DNA of 64,000 nt from Aquibacillus albus (GCF_016908325.1 NZ_JAFBDR010000014.1:42172-106171), one strand, 5' to 3'; shown: positions 1 through 9,591, numbered from the stretch's first letter. Numbers and translations are program-made. The notes: a model not told the origin generated them from the sequence alone.

Positions 1-651
1 ATAAACTTTTTAGCGCTTGGTTTAGGTGTATTTTTAACAAAACAGTGGTATGGCAAAGGACAAACAGATATGGTTAGCCAACCATTTTATTCAAAATCGA
101 TCCCTTTTCTTTCGGACATCCCTTTTTTGGGGCCAATATTTTTTAAAGGAATATACTATACTTCCTATTTGGCAATTGTATTAGCATTTGTTGCATGGTT
201 TATCTTATATCATACGTCTTTTGGATTAAGGCTACGATCTGTAGGTGAACATCCAATGGCTGCTGATACGAATGGAATAAACGTGTATCTAATGCGTTAT
301 GTTGCGGTCATGATCTCCGGAGCTTTGGGTGGATTGGGCGGTTCTGTATTTGCATTAACGATTTCCTTTAATTTCTCTCAATCAACCATTGTAGGTCAAG
401 GGTTTATGTCATTAGCTGCAGTAATTTTTGGAAAATGGCATCCATTAGGGGCAATGGGGGCAGCATTATTCTTTGGATTTGCACAAAGTCTTAGTGTAAT
501 AAGCTCTGGCATTCCATTGTTAGCTGACGTACCGAAAGTGTATTTGACAATTGCTCCCTATGTACTAACAATTCTTGCCTTAGCAGGCTTTATTGGTAGA
601 GCAGAAGCACCAAAATCAATTGGGAAACCATATATCAAGGGTACACGTTAA
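1..651 (+). CDS. nupQ: nucleoside ABC transporter permease, C-terminal part (5' truncated by window)
   Basis: The reading frame is open from base 1, so the N-terminus lies outside the window; about 216 residues remain. It is a hydrophobic integral membrane protein with several transmembrane segments. It carries the GLRLRSVGEHPMAAD loop typical of BPD_transp_2-family permeases that work with a BmpA-like lipoprotein. The C-terminus (TGFIGRAEAP-like, ending YIKGTR) closely resembles B. subtilis NupQ/YufQ as I recall it. The family imports nucleosides across the cytoplasmic membrane together with a second permease, an ATPase and the lipoprotein, presumably encoded just upstream. An intrinsic terminator follows at once, so this is the last gene of its operon. 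Confidence 0.88.
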   Translation: MNFLALGLGVFLTKQWYGKGQTDMVSQPFYSKSIPFLSDIPFLGPIFFKGIYYTSYLAIVLAFVAWFILYHTSFGLRLRSVGEHPMAADTNGINVYLMRYVAVMISGALGGLGGSVFALTISFNFSQSTIVGQGFMSLAAVIFGKWHPLGAMGAALFFGFAQSLSVISSGIPLLADVPKVYLTIAPYVLTILALAGFIGRAEAPKSIGKPYIKGTR

Positions 652-682
652 TTGTTATTAAAATATTTGGATAAATTCGACA

Positions 683-713
683 AAACCTGGTAATTGTTAC
701 CGGGTTTTTTTTT
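683..713 (+). terminator. intrinsic terminator after nupQ
   Basis: A 10-bp stem (684-693 with 697-706, one G-T pair) has a 3-base loop and is followed by an unbroken T-run. Confidence 0.85.
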
Positions 714-832
714 CGGTATACTGTCATAAGGAGAAAGTAATCTAAATAGGGATGTAATCATATCTTCTTTAGGGATAGAGATACTTATTTATTGAAAAGC
801 TATACATAATATGAAGTAGGGAGGCTTATGTA

Positions 833-2119
833 ATGAACTCAATTCGTGAAAGAAAAATCACCGATAATGGATATAACTTGCACGTTATTCAAAGTAAGAA
901 GTATAAAACAATCAATATAGTACTAAAGTTTAAGGCGCCTTTAGAAAGGGAGTCTATAACGCAAAGAGCATTACTACCATATATATTACAGCAAGGAACG
1001 AATCAACATCCTACTGCTCGAGCACTTCGAACTGCACTTGATGACTTGTATGGTGCAGTATTGAGTATTGATAGCTCGAAAAAGGGTGAAAATCATGTTT
1101 TAACTGTTCGGATGGAAGTTGCAAATCAGTCTTACTTAAGTTCTAGCCAAAACATTTTTAACGAAGCGCTACAATTACTTAATCAAATCATTTTTCATCC
1201 CAAAACAAATGGGGAACAGTTTGATCAGAAAATAGTTGCCCGTGAAAAACAAACGTTGAAGCAAAAGATCAACTCTATTATTGATGATAAAATGAGTTAT
1301 GCGAACATGAGGTTAATTGATGAAATGTGTAAAGATGAACCGTATCGCCTTCATGTTCATGGTTACTTAGAAGATCTTGACCCAATAAATGAAAGAAGTT
1401 TGTACGAGTATTACCAAGACATGCTGGTACATGATCAACTAGATATTTATGTTTTAGGTGACCTAGAAGAACAAAGTATTGAAAAGGAAATAGCGAATTA
1501 TTTTGCAAGAGAGTACAAATCAAATAATAGGGAACAGGCAGTTCAAAAAAAACAAATAAAAAAATTAAACGAAGTAACAGAAGAGCAGAACATCCAACAA
1601 GGAAAACTGCATTTAGGATTTCGAACGAATATAAATTTTAATGATCCAGATTATTTTGCTCTTCAAGTATTCAATGGTATCTTTGGTGGTTTTCCAAGCT
1701 CTAAGCTGTTTATGAATGTACGAGAAAAGCATAGTTTGGCTTATTATGCTGCATCCAGATATGAGAGTCATAAAGGGTTATTGTTTGTATTTAGTGGGAT
1801 AGATCCAAATAACTTCTCAAAGGCAAAAGATATTATTCTAGAACAAATGGATGAAATGAAAAAAGGTGAATTTACAGATGACCAAGTAGAAGAAACAAAG
1901 AATATGGTTATTAACCAATTGCTAGAAACGATGGATAATTCCCAAGGATTAATTGAAGTACTATATCACCAAGTATTAGCCGAAAACAATATAACACCGG
2001 ATGAAGTAATCGATGGAATCAAACGTGTACAAAAAGATGATCTTCTTAGGGTAGGAAATAAGCTGGAGTTAGATACCATTTATTTCCTTACGAGTAAGGG
2101 AGGTAGTAACAATGAATAA
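833..2119 (+). CDS. ymfF: M16-family peptidase-like protein YmfF (inactive-type subunit)
   Basis: A 428-residue protein with the two-lobed pitrilysin/insulinase-like fold. The zinc motif HxxEH expected in the N-terminal lobe is absent: the equivalent region reads LLPYILQQGT. It therefore resembles the non-catalytic partner of an M16 pair. The next gene, ymfH, overlaps it by 8 bp and keeps the zinc motif, so the two probably form one heteromeric peptidase, as proposed for AlbE/AlbF-type pairs; this is inference from architecture. The start ATG at 833 follows a GGGAGG ribosome site. The substrate is unknown. Confidence 0.88.
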   Translation: MNSIRERKITDNGYNLHVIQSKKYKTINIVLKFKAPLERESITQRALLPYILQQGTNQHPTARALRTALDDLYGAVLSIDSSKKGENHVLTVRMEVANQSYLSSSQNIFNEALQLLNQIIFHPKTNGEQFDQKIVAREKQTLKQKINSIIDDKMSYANMRLIDEMCKDEPYRLHVHGYLEDLDPINERSLYEYYQDMLVHDQLDIYVLGDLEEQSIEKEIANYFAREYKSNNREQAVQKKQIKKLNEVTEEQNIQQGKLHLGFRTNINFNDPDYFALQVFNGIFGGFPSSKLFMNVREKHSLAYYAASRYESHKGLLFVFSGIDPNNFSKAKDIILEQMDEMKKGEFTDDQVEETKNMVINQLLETMDNSQGLIEVLYHQVLAENNITPDEVIDGIKRVQKDDLLRVGNKLELDTIYFLTSKGGSNNE

Positions 2120-3401
2120 AAAGTATTATGAGCAATTAAAAGAGACAATTTATGCTGATACACTTAATAATGGACTTAAAGTATTTCTACTTCCAAAGAG
2201 GGAAATGGCAAAGACATTTGGTATCTTTTCCACCGATTATGGCTCCATTGATCAAAGTTTCGTTCCAATAGATAAAGATGAATTAATTACAGTACCAGAT
2301 GGGATAGCTCATTTTCTGGAACATAAATTATTTGAAAAAGAAGACCGAGATGTTTTTCAAGACTTTACAAAGCGAGGGGCGTCTGCGAATGCTTTTACCT
2401 CATTTACAAAAACAGCCTATTTATTTTCTTCTACAAATCAAATTGAAGAAAATGTTAAAACCTTATTGGATTTTGTCCAAGACCCCTATTTTTCGGAACA
2501 TTCTGTTGAAAAGGAAAAGGGTATTATAGGACAAGAAATTCGTATGTATGACGATCAGCCTGATTGGAGAGCGTTTTTTGGAACCATTCAAAGTTTATAT
2601 CATAACCACCCTGTTCAAAAGGATATTGCTGGAACAGTTGAATCCATTGAAGAAATAACAAAAGATGATTTATATACTTGTTACAATACATTTTATCATC
2701 CAGCCAATATGACATTATTTGTAGCGGGAAACTTTGAACCAGAATCAATGATGAAGTTAATTATAGAGAACCAGAACAATAAAGATTTCTCAGCTCTTTC
2801 TGAAATTAAACGGTCATTTCCGGAAGAACCATTACACGTTGCTAAGAAGAAGCACGTAATTGAGATGCCTGTTTCTGTATCTAAGTGCATGATAGGAATA
2901 AAAGAAGATATGACCTTTGAGAATATGGATGATTTCTTGAGAAAAGATTTGCTTACCGATATGCTATTGGATCAGTTCTTCTCAAAAAGTGGGGAATTTT
3001 ACCAAGAGCTTTATGAAAAAGATTTAATTGACAACAGCTTTGGTTTTGAGAGTAATTTAGAAAAAGGCTTTGGATTTTCCATCATTGGTGGAAATACTGC
3101 AAAACCTGATGAATTGGCGGAAACAATCAAGAGTATGCTCGGAAAGCTTAAAGACTTATCATTAAATAAAGAAGATTTTGAACGAGTCAAACGAAAAAAA
3201 ATAGGTCAATTTCTACGTTCCATGAACTCTTTAGAGTTTATTTCCAACCAATTTACTCATTATAATTTGTTAGGAATTGATTTATTTGAAGTACTGCCAT
3301 TTATTGAGTCGCTTACTGTAGATCAAGCAAATGAATTTTTACAGTCATGGATTGATGAGGAACGTATAGCTGTTTGTCAAATCATTCCTTCCCAAGGGTG
3401 A
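2112..3401 (+). CDS. ymfH: zinc-dependent M16-family peptidase YmfH
   Basis: A 429-residue pitrilysin-family peptidase. The active-site motif HFLEH is at residues 67-71, with a glutamate-rich helix (KEKGIIGQEIRMYDD) about 75 residues later that supplies the third zinc ligand in this family. It overlaps ymfF by 8 bp with the ribosome site inside ymfF, so the pair is translationally coupled. It is predicted to be cytoplasmic, as no signal peptide is seen. In B. subtilis the ymf cluster sits at the same place, upstream of the pgsA-cinA-recA genes. The natural substrate is not established. Confidence 0.9.
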   Translation: MNKKYYEQLKETIYADTLNNGLKVFLLPKREMAKTFGIFSTDYGSIDQSFVPIDKDELITVPDGIAHFLEHKLFEKEDRDVFQDFTKRGASANAFTSFTKTAYLFSSTNQIEENVKTLLDFVQDPYFSEHSVEKEKGIIGQEIRMYDDQPDWRAFFGTIQSLYHNHPVQKDIAGTVESIEEITKDDLYTCYNTFYHPANMTLFVAGNFEPESMMKLIIENQNNKDFSALSEIKRSFPEEPLHVAKKKHVIEMPVSVSKCMIGIKEDMTFENMDDFLRKDLLTDMLLDQFFSKSGEFYQELYEKDLIDNSFGFESNLEKGFGFSIIGGNTAKPDELAETIKSMLGKLKDLSLNKEDFERVKRKKIGQFLRSMNSLEFISNQFTHYNLLGIDLFEVLPFIESLTVDQANEFLQSWIDEERIAVCQIIPSQG

Positions 3402-3406
3402 ATCGT

Positions 3407-4123
3407 ATGAAACGAAATTGTCTGGTTATTGGGGCAAGTGGTGATATCGGTGTTGCTATAGCAAAAAGGTTAGCATCAGATGGTTATCAGTTGTTGTTAC
3501 ATTATCATGAAAATAAAAAAGTCCTTCATCAATTGATGAAACAACTCCCAGATGACGCAGTCCTTGGCATGTTAAAAGGAAACCTGAGTACAAGTAAAGG
3601 GATTCATGACTTTTTGCAAATGATTAGTTTTCCAATTAATAATGTTGTTTTTGCAAGTGGTACCACTACTTTTGGACTGTTACAAGATGTTTCTGAGAAT
3701 GAAATGGATGTGATGTTCCATTTACATGTAAAAACACCTTGGATGATTTCTAAGCATCTATTACCTGATATGATAAGACAAAAATATGGAAATATAATAG
3801 TCATTTCTTCCATTTGGGGAGAAAAGGGTGCTAGTTGTGAAGTTATTTATTCCTCCGTTAAGGGTGCTCAAAATAGCTTTGTGAAATCGTTAGCGAAAGA
3901 GCTTGCACATAGTGGGGTTTCTGTTAATGGTGTTAGTCCTGGCTTCATTGAGACAAAAATGAATGAAAATTTTACCACAGAAGAAAAAGCAGATATTTTT
4001 AGCGAAATACCAATGAAGAGAGCAGGAGAAGCTACCGATGTTGCTCATGTTGTTTCTTTCCTATTAGATGAACGAACTTCTTATGTTCAAGGAGAGATTA
4101 TTCAGGTAACTGGTGGCTGGTAA
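3407..4123 (+). CDS. ymfI: short-chain dehydrogenase/reductase YmfI
   Basis: A 238-residue classical SDR. The N-terminal nucleotide-binding motif GASGDIG is present. A catalytic serine lies in VISSIWG and the YSSVK (YxxxK) pair follows, then SPGFIET and a C-terminal GEIIQVTGGW, as in FabG-like 3-oxoacyl reductases. A longer frame opens at 3374, but the ATG at 3407 has an AAGGGTG ribosome site 7 bp away and gives a normal SDR N-terminus, so it was chosen. It starts 5 bp after ymfH and is clearly in the same operon. Family knowledge supports NAD(P)H-dependent carbonyl reduction; the substrate is unknown. Confidence 0.85.
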   Translation: MKRNCLVIGASGDIGVAIAKRLASDGYQLLLHYHENKKVLHQLMKQLPDDAVLGMLKGNLSTSKGIHDFLQMISFPINNVVFASGTTTFGLLQDVSENEMDVMFHLHVKTPWMISKHLLPDMIRQKYGNIIVISSIWGEKGASCEVIYSSVKGAQNSFVKSLAKELAHSGVSVNGVSPGFIETKMNENFTTEEKADIFSEIPMKRAGEATDVAHVVSFLLDERTSYVQGEIIQVTGGW

Positions 4124-4214
4124 TACAACTTAATTTTGTATCCCTTCTTCATGTATAAACTTCTCAATATTTCAAATGCTATCAATGTAAGCTGAATGAA
4201 GGAGGAATATAATT

Positions 4215-4475
4215 ATGTCTGTTCTTGATAATTTTGAATCATGGAAAGATTTCCTTGGCGATCGTCTTCACCAAGCACAAGGCCAAGGGATGAATCAACA
4301 AGCAATTTCTGATGTAGCTTATGATATTGGTAGTTATCTTGCTAACCAAGTCGATGCTAAAAACGACCAAGAAGCAGTGTTAAGAGACATGTGGAATGCT
4401 GCTAGCCAAGACGAACAACATGCACTCGCAAATATAATGGTAAAGCTAGTTCAAAATGAAGGAACAGGAAGATAA
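4215..4475 (+). CDS. ymfJ: DUF3243 family protein YmfJ
   Basis: An 86-residue soluble protein with no membrane segment, matching the conserved Bacillaceae YmfJ/DUF3243 family in size, sequence type and position between ymfI and ymfK. The strong ribosome site GAAGGAGGA precedes the ATG. The protein is mostly helical by composition. It has its own intrinsic terminator, which separates it from ymfK. No biochemical role is established for the family, and none is visible here. Confidence 0.8.
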   Translation: MSVLDNFESWKDFLGDRLHQAQGQGMNQQAISDVAYDIGSYLANQVDAKNDQEAVLRDMWNAASQDEQHALANIMVKLVQNEGTGR

Positions 4476-4487
4476 TCACTAGAAATA

Positions 4488-4517
4488 CAAAAGCCCTTGT
4501 GAAGCAAGGGCTTTTGT
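4488..4517 (+). terminator. intrinsic terminator after ymfJ
   Basis: AAAAGCCCTTG pairs with CAAGGGCTTTT around a short loop. The stem itself ends in the T-run. Confidence 0.85.
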
Positions 4518-4650
4518 TACGGAAAAAAATTTGTCATTTTTCGATAAATTTCACATGATGGATATAAATGCCTTTTCTAATGGGGAAAAATCATTTATGA
4601 TAATAGTAATGAGGGAGAAATTTTAACCCTGTATTTGAAGGAGTTTCGTT

Positions 4651-5442
4651 ATGGAAAAAACAGAGTGGTACCTTGAATATGAGATACAATATAATCGACC
4701 AGGGCTACTAGGGGACATTTCGTCACTCTTGGGTATGCTCTCCATTAACATTATTACGATTAATGGAGTGGAGAATTCAAGGCGGGGAATGCTACTGTTA
4801 ACAAGGAAAGATGAACAAATTCAACGATTAAAATCTATTTTGGATACCATGGATACGATAAATGTTACAAAAATTCGAAAACCTAAATTAAGAGATCGTT
4901 TAGCAGTTAGACATGGCAGATATATACATAGTGATATAGATGATAAGAAGACATTTCGATTTGTTCGAAGTGAATTAGGTCTATTGGTTGACTTTATGGC
5001 TGAATTATATAAAAAAGATGGACACAAACTTATAGGTATCAGGGGAATGCCACGTGTAGGCAAGACGGAATCAATTGTTGCAGCAAGCGTTTGTGCTAAT
5101 AAGCGTTGGTTATTTGTTTCGAGCACACTGTTAAAACAAACCATCCGGAGTCAGCTAATTAAAGATGAGTATAATGATGACAATTTATACATTATAGATG
5201 GAATCGTATCAACGAAAAGAGCTAGTGAAAAACATTGGGAACTAATAAGAGAACTAATGCGCTTACCAACTACCAAAGTCGTTGAGCACCCCGATATTTT
5301 TGTTCAACAAACGGAATACAAGCTAGATGATTTTGATTATATTATTGAGCTTCGTACGGAAGAAGATGAAGAAATTCGTTATGATCCAATCGATAAGTTA
5401 GAATTTAATCAATCAGATGGTTTTTCTATGTTTGATTTTTAA
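4651..5442 (+). CDS. ymfK: YmfK, DUF3388 protein with ACT-like N-terminus and P-loop
   Basis: A 263-residue protein. Residues 1-75 look like an ACT regulatory domain (RPGLLGDISSLLGMLSINI). A P-loop-like motif GMPRVGKTE lies at about residues 132-140, followed by an acidic C-terminal tail. This matches the DUF3388 family represented by B. subtilis YmfK, found directly upstream of ymfM as here. The P-loop suggests nucleotide binding, which is inference, since the family function is unknown. It ends 18 bp before the rodZ start, so the two are probably co-transcribed. Confidence 0.82.
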   Translation: MEKTEWYLEYEIQYNRPGLLGDISSLLGMLSINIITINGVENSRRGMLLLTRKDEQIQRLKSILDTMDTINVTKIRKPKLRDRLAVRHGRYIHSDIDDKKTFRFVRSELGLLVDFMAELYKKDGHKLIGIRGMPRVGKTESIVAASVCANKRWLFVSSTLLKQTIRSQLIKDEYNDDNLYIIDGIVSTKRASEKHWELIRELMRLPTTKVVEHPDIFVQQTEYKLDDFDYIIELRTEEDEEIRYDPIDKLEFNQSDGFSMFDF

Positions 5443-5460
5443 AGATGGATGGTGTTATAT

Positions 5461-6354
5461 ATGGAAATAGGAGCAAGGCTTAAGGAAGCAAGAGAACAAA
5501 AAAGTCTTACCTTGGAGGATATACAAAAAATAACAAAGATTCAAACACGTTATCTTCAGGCAATTGAAAAAGGTAATTTTGAAGTAATGCCCGGAAATTT
5601 TTATGTTCGAGCTTTTGTGAAAGAATATGCTACCGCAGTTGATCTAGATCCAGATCAACTGATGGAAGAGCATAAAGCTGAATTACCTGCTTCAACAGAT
5701 GAAAGTACTATTGAATATTCTCGTGTTCAACGCAGTAGGAAAAATACTTCCGCAACAAAAAGTCCTGCTATCTTTTCCTTCTTACCAACAATTATTGTCG
5801 TATTGTTAATTGTCGGTATTGTTTTTTCAATTTGGTATTTTTATCAACAGTCACAGGAAAACAATCCTGATCAACAAATTCAGACAGAAGATAATGGTGG
5901 AGACCAAGTGAGACTTCCTGACGATGAACAAAACCAAAACCAACAGCAAGAGGAAGAAAATGAAGAAACAGAGCAACCTGCGGATAGTGAGGTTGAAGAA
6001 GAAGAAAATGAACCTCTACAGCCAACACTAAATATGGTTGAAACAGGTAATGCTGAGACAATTTATGACCTAGAAAATCCGGGTGATCAATTAACGTTAA
6101 CATTAAGCTCTGATAGTGAGAATTGGTTGGAGGTAGAAAATGGTAAAGGAAAAAGCTTTTATAATGAAATGTTTTATGCAGACCAATCTCCTTGGGAGCA
6201 AGATATGACCGGAGAAGAACAAATTTATCTTCGCTTCGGAAATCCGACCCATTTATCGATTACAGTTAATGGAATTACGTTGGAACTGCCTGACAACATT
6301 AATCCAAGTCAAGTACAAAGGGTTTGGATTAATGTAAAAAATAATACACAATAA
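5461..6354 (+). CDS. rodZ: RodZ-type cell-shape protein (YmfM)
   Basis: A 297-residue membrane-anchored protein. An N-terminal Xre-type helix-turn-helix lies at about residues 5-65 (IGARLKEAREQKSLTLEDI). One transmembrane helix follows at about 105-127, then a long Glu/Gln/Asp-rich linker (about 130-185) and a C-terminal DUF4115 beta domain. This is the RodZ plan: the cytoplasmic HTH contacts MreB and the outer domain faces the wall. The ATG at 5461 was preferred to an in-frame ATG at 5449 because GGATGGTG lies 7 bp before it and family members begin MxIGxRLKEAR. It lies upstream of pgsA, as in B. subtilis. Confidence 0.9.
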   Translation: MEIGARLKEAREQKSLTLEDIQKITKIQTRYLQAIEKGNFEVMPGNFYVRAFVKEYATAVDLDPDQLMEEHKAELPASTDESTIEYSRVQRSRKNTSATKSPAIFSFLPTIIVVLLIVGIVFSIWYFYQQSQENNPDQQIQTEDNGGDQVRLPDDEQNQNQQQEEENEETEQPADSEVEEEENEPLQPTLNMVETGNAETIYDLENPGDQLTLTLSSDSENWLEVENGKGKSFYNEMFYADQSPWEQDMTGEEQIYLRFGNPTHLSITVNGITLELPDNINPSQVQRVWINVKNNTQ

Positions 6355-6372
6355 GTGAAGAAAATAATCAGA

Positions 6373-6408
6373 CAACCCTTTTCATCGAGCACCAGGTGGG
6401 AAGGGTTG
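6373..6408. other. hairpin without T-run between rodZ and pgsA
   Basis: CAACCCTT at 6373-6380 pairs with AAGGGTTG at 6401-6408. No T-run follows, so it may be a weak attenuator or an mRNA-stabilising structure rather than a terminator. Confidence 0.5.
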
Positions 6409-6491
6409 AACTTACGTGTGTTAAAATAAACCTATATTGTTGAATCTGCGTTGATTTAATACTAATTGATTGTTAACTTTGGAGGTAAGTA

Positions 6492-7070
6492 ATGAATATA
6501 CCAAATCGAATTACCATATCTCGTATTTTTCTCATTCCGATTTTTATTATTTTATTATCCATCCCATTTAATTGGGGAAGTTGGTCGATAGGAGAAACAG
6601 CGTTGCCAGTTTCTCATTTTGTTGGAGCACTTTTATTTATTATTGCCTCTACCACTGACTGGATTGATGGCTACTATGCCAGAAAATATAACCTTGTCAC
6701 TAATTTAGGTAAATTTTTAGATCCTTTAGCTGACAAATTACTTGTTTCTGCTGCACTTATATTATTGGTTGAACTAGGTTTAGCACCTGCTTGGGTTGTT
6801 ATACTCATTATTAGTCGTGAGTTCGCTGTTACAGGCTTACGTTTAGTTGCAGCAGGTGAGGGTATCGTTTTGGCTGCAGGGCAAATGGGCAAGTTAAAAA
6901 CAGTACTTCAAATTATCTCTATTTCTGCATTGTTATTACATAATTTTCCGTTTTCTTACATTGGTTTTCCATTTGCAACAATTGTACTTTACTTAGCATT
7001 AATTATTACGGTTGTATCGGGATATGATTATTTCAAAAAAAATTGGCATGTAATGAGGGATTCTAAATAA
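6492..7070 (+). CDS. pgsA: CDP-diacylglycerol-glycerol-3-phosphate 3-phosphatidyltransferase
   Basis: A 192-residue polytopic membrane enzyme of the CDP-alcohol phosphatidyltransferase family. The full signature D-x2-DG-x2-AR-x8-G-x3-D-x3-D is present (D56, D59, G60, A63, R64, G73, D77, D81). It makes phosphatidylglycerophosphate from CDP-diacylglycerol and glycerol-3-phosphate, the committed step to phosphatidylglycerol and cardiolipin. Four to five hydrophobic segments are visible and the length is typical. A GGAGGTAAG ribosome site precedes the ATG. Its stop codon overlaps the cinA start (TAATG), so translation is coupled. Confidence 0.96.
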   Translation: MNIPNRITISRIFLIPIFIILLSIPFNWGSWSIGETALPVSHFVGALLFIIASTTDWIDGYYARKYNLVTNLGKFLDPLADKLLVSAALILLVELGLAPAWVVILIISREFAVTGLRLVAAGEGIVLAAGQMGKLKTVLQIISISALLLHNFPFSYIGFPFATIVLYLALIITVVSGYDYFKKNWHVMRDSK

Positions 7071-8323
7071 TGAAGGAATATAAAGCAGAGATTATCGCAG
7101 TAGGAACAGAGTTGTTATTAGGTCAAATTGCAAACACGAATGCACAGTGGATTTCTGACACCTTGGCAAGACATGGAGTTAATGTTTTCTTTCATGGAGT
7201 CGTTGGCGACAATTTGGAGCGAGTTAAATCTACATTTGAGTTAGCAAATGACCGCTCGGATCTTGTGATTATTACTGGTGGACTTGGACCTACAGATGAT
7301 GATTTAACAAGAGAAGCGTTTCAAGCTATGACTAATGAAAAGCTGGTAGAACATCCAGAATCTATGAATAAAATCTTAAATTATTTTAAAAAAACGAATA
7401 GGAAAATGACTCCGAATAATAAAAAACAAGCACTTGTATTTGAAGGGGCACAAGTAATATACAATAATGTTGGTATGGCTCCTGGAATGATTTCGGAATA
7501 TAATGATACGATTTGGATATTCATGCCTGGTGTTCCGAGAGAAATGAAGTCAATTATGACGGATGGTGCTTTGCCATATTTAAAAGATAGACTGAATTTA
7601 TCAACAGTTATTCAATCACGAATGCTTCGTTTTATTGGAATCGGTGAATCTCAGTTAGAACATGATTTAAAGAAGATTATCGATCATCAAAGTAATCCTA
7701 CTATTGCTCCATTGGCTACAGATGGCGAAGTCGCACTTCGTATTACAGCGAAAGGTAAGTCGATTGAGGAAGCAAATAACTTGATTGATTTAACAGAGAA
7801 AAAAGTTTTGAATATAGTTGGTGATTACTTTTATGGATATGACGAAGAGACTATCCAAAGCAAAATATTATCGCTTTTAAAAGAAAAGGAAACGACTATT
7901 GCTACAGCTGAAAGTTTAACTGGCGGAAGTTTTTCTGACTCGATTGTCTCCATTCCTGGTGCTTCAGAAGTGTTTAACGGAGGAATTGTTTGTTATTCCA
8001 CAGATGTAAAGAAGCAGATACTACAGGTTTCATCTGAAACAATTGATAAATATGGGACGATTAGTGAACCTTGTGCAGAAGAAATGGCAAAAAATATCCA
8101 AACAAAGCTACATGCAAATGTAGGAATAAGTTTTACAGGTGTCGCAGGACCCGATAAATCTGAAGGAAAAGATGTTGGAACAGTGTTTATTAGTATATAT
8201 CATGCTTCAGGAAAGTCTCTTACTGAATCTTTTCAGTTTTTTGGAGACCGAGAGTCGATAAGGATAAGAACTGTTAAGAAAGGCTTGGAATTACTATTTC
8301 GATTTATCAAGAATAAAATTTAA
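7070..8323 (+). CDS. cinA: competence/damage-inducible protein CinA
   Basis: A 417-residue two-domain protein. The N-terminal MoaB/MogA-like (CinA-N) domain contains GTELLLGQI and GGLGPTDDD. The C-terminal PncC-like amidase domain (about 255-417) contains TAESLTGGS and GVAGP. PncC-type domains deamidate nicotinamide mononucleotide, and CinA N-domains hydrolyse ADP-ribose in some species; which activity applies here cannot be read from sequence. The order pgsA-cinA-recA is conserved across Bacillota. About 190 bp with a LexA-like box separates it from recA. Confidence 0.93.
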   Translation: MKEYKAEIIAVGTELLLGQIANTNAQWISDTLARHGVNVFFHGVVGDNLERVKSTFELANDRSDLVIITGGLGPTDDDLTREAFQAMTNEKLVEHPESMNKILNYFKKTNRKMTPNNKKQALVFEGAQVIYNNVGMAPGMISEYNDTIWIFMPGVPREMKSIMTDGALPYLKDRLNLSTVIQSRMLRFIGIGESQLEHDLKKIIDHQSNPTIAPLATDGEVALRITAKGKSIEEANNLIDLTEKKVLNIVGDYFYGYDEETIQSKILSLLKEKETTIATAESLTGGSFSDSIVSIPGASEVFNGGIVCYSTDVKKQILQVSSETIDKYGTISEPCAEEMAKNIQTKLHANVGISFTGVAGPDKSEGKDVGTVFISIYHASGKSLTESFQFFGDRESIRIRTVKKGLELLFRFIKNKI

Positions 8324-8423
8324 AAGCTTAAATTTTTATTTTGGGGTTTCATTTGCTATTAAAAATTAATAAAACTTTATGTGCTTTTTGAATTATTGAT
8401 AAAAAAACTATAAGTAAAACAAG

Positions 8424-8437
8424 GGAACATTCATTCG
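8424..8437 (+). promoter_or_regulatory. probable LexA (SOS) box upstream of recA
   Basis: The core GAACATTCATTC (8425-8436) followed by G matches the Gram-positive LexA consensus GAACnnnnGTTC except for A in place of G at core position 9. It lies just upstream of a promoter with TTGTTA at 8446-8451, a 17-bp spacer and TATGAT at 8469-8474. Confidence 0.65.
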
Positions 8438-8445
8438 GTTTTTGC

Positions 8446-8474
8446 TTGTTAAATCTATCGAAACAAGGTATGAT
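8446..8474 (+). promoter_or_regulatory. sigma-A-type promoter of recA
   Basis: TTGTTA and TATGAT are spaced by 17 bp, about 40 bp upstream of the recA start codon and just downstream of the LexA-like box. Confidence 0.65.
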
Positions 8475-8515
8475 GGTATTAGAGTCAGTATTTAAAACGT
8501 TAAGGGGGAAGTAAA

Positions 8516-9553
8516 TTGAGTGATCGTAAACAAGCCTTAGATATGGCGTTAAAGCAAATAGAAAAGCAATTTGGTAAAGGCTCCATCATGAAGCTGGGAG
8601 AGCAGGCAGAGCAAAAAATTGCTACGGTTTCCAGTGGGTCACTGGCTTTGGATGTGGCACTAGGTGTTGGGGGATATCCAAAAGGACGTGTCGTTGAAAT
8701 CTATGGACCAGAATCTTCTGGTAAAACAACCGTTTCCCTTCATGCTATTGCTGAAGCACAAAAGGCTGGTGGACAGGCTGCCTTTATTGATGCAGAGCAC
8801 GCCCTTGATCCAGTATATGCTAGAAAACTAGGTGTAAATGTTGATGAGTTATTACTTTCACAGCCAGATACAGGTGAACAAGCTTTAGAAATCGCTGAAG
8901 CATTAGTAAGAAGTGGTGCCGTAGACATTGTTGTTATTGATTCTGTAGCTGCCTTAGTACCTAAAGCCGAAATTGAAGGAGAAATGGGCGATTCTCATGT
9001 CGGTTTGCAGGCCCGTCTAATGTCCCAAGCGTTGAGAAAATTATCCGGTGCTATTAATAAATCAAGAACAACAGCTATTTTTATCAACCAAATTCGTGAA
9101 AAAGTAGGAGTAATGTTCGGAAACCCTGAAACTACGCCTGGGGGACGTGCTCTTAAATTCTATTCTTCGGTAAGGCTAGAAGTTCGTCGTGCGGAGACAT
9201 TAAAGCAGGGGAACGATATGGTTGGTAATAGAACAAAAATTAAAGTTGTGAAAAATAAGGTTGCTCCTCCGTTTAAGCAAGCAGAGGTTGATATTATGTA
9301 TGGAGAAGGAATTTCTAGAGAAGGAGAGCTTTTAGATATTGCGTCCGATCTAGATATTGTTCAAAAGAGTGGTGCTTGGTATTCTTATAACGAAGAACGT
9401 CTAGGCCAAGGAAGAGAAAATGCTAAACAGTTTTTAAAAGAAAATGTAGACATGTCCGAGGAAATTTATAACTCTGTCAGAAAACATTATAGTATGGATA
9501 TTCCTGGAGACGCAAATTCCGAAGAAGAGGCACAAGAAGCACTAGATATGTAG
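8516..9553 (+). CDS. recA: recombinase RecA
   Basis: A 345-residue RecA. Walker A GPESSGKT is at about 64-71, with [11 protein letters not shown] as Walker B and the loop-2 region [18 protein letters not shown]. It polymerises on single-stranded DNA, drives strand exchange and stimulates LexA self-cleavage. The start is TTG at 8516, chosen because TAAGGGGGA lies 7 bp upstream and the N-terminus ([11 protein letters not shown]) is canonical. The C-terminus is acidic, as usual. The upstream LexA-like box indicates SOS induction. A strong terminator follows. Confidence 0.98.
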   Translation: MSDRKQALDMALKQIEKQFGKGSIMKLGEQAEQKIATVSSGSLALDVALGVGGYPKGRVVEIYGPESSGKTTVSLHAIAEAQKAGGQAAFIDAEHALDPVYARKLGVNVDELLLSQPDTGEQALEIAEALVRSGAVDIVVIDSVAALVPKAEIEGEMGDSHVGLQARLMSQALRKLSGAINKSRTTAIFINQIREKVGVMFGNPETTPGGRALKFYSSVRLEVRRAETLKQGNDMVGNRTKIKVVKNKVAPPFKQAEVDIMYGEGISREGELLDIASDLDIVQKSGAWYSYNEERLGQGRENAKQFLKENVDMSEEIYNSVRKHYSMDIPGDANSEEEAQEALDM

Positions 9554-9558
9554 ATTTT

Positions 9559-9591
9559 AATCCTTGTTGTTGTAAAACAGCAAGGATTTTT
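9559..9591 (+). terminator. intrinsic terminator after recA
   Basis: A 13-bp stem (9559-9571 with 9576-9588, one G-T pair), a GTAA loop and a T-run. Confidence 0.9.
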
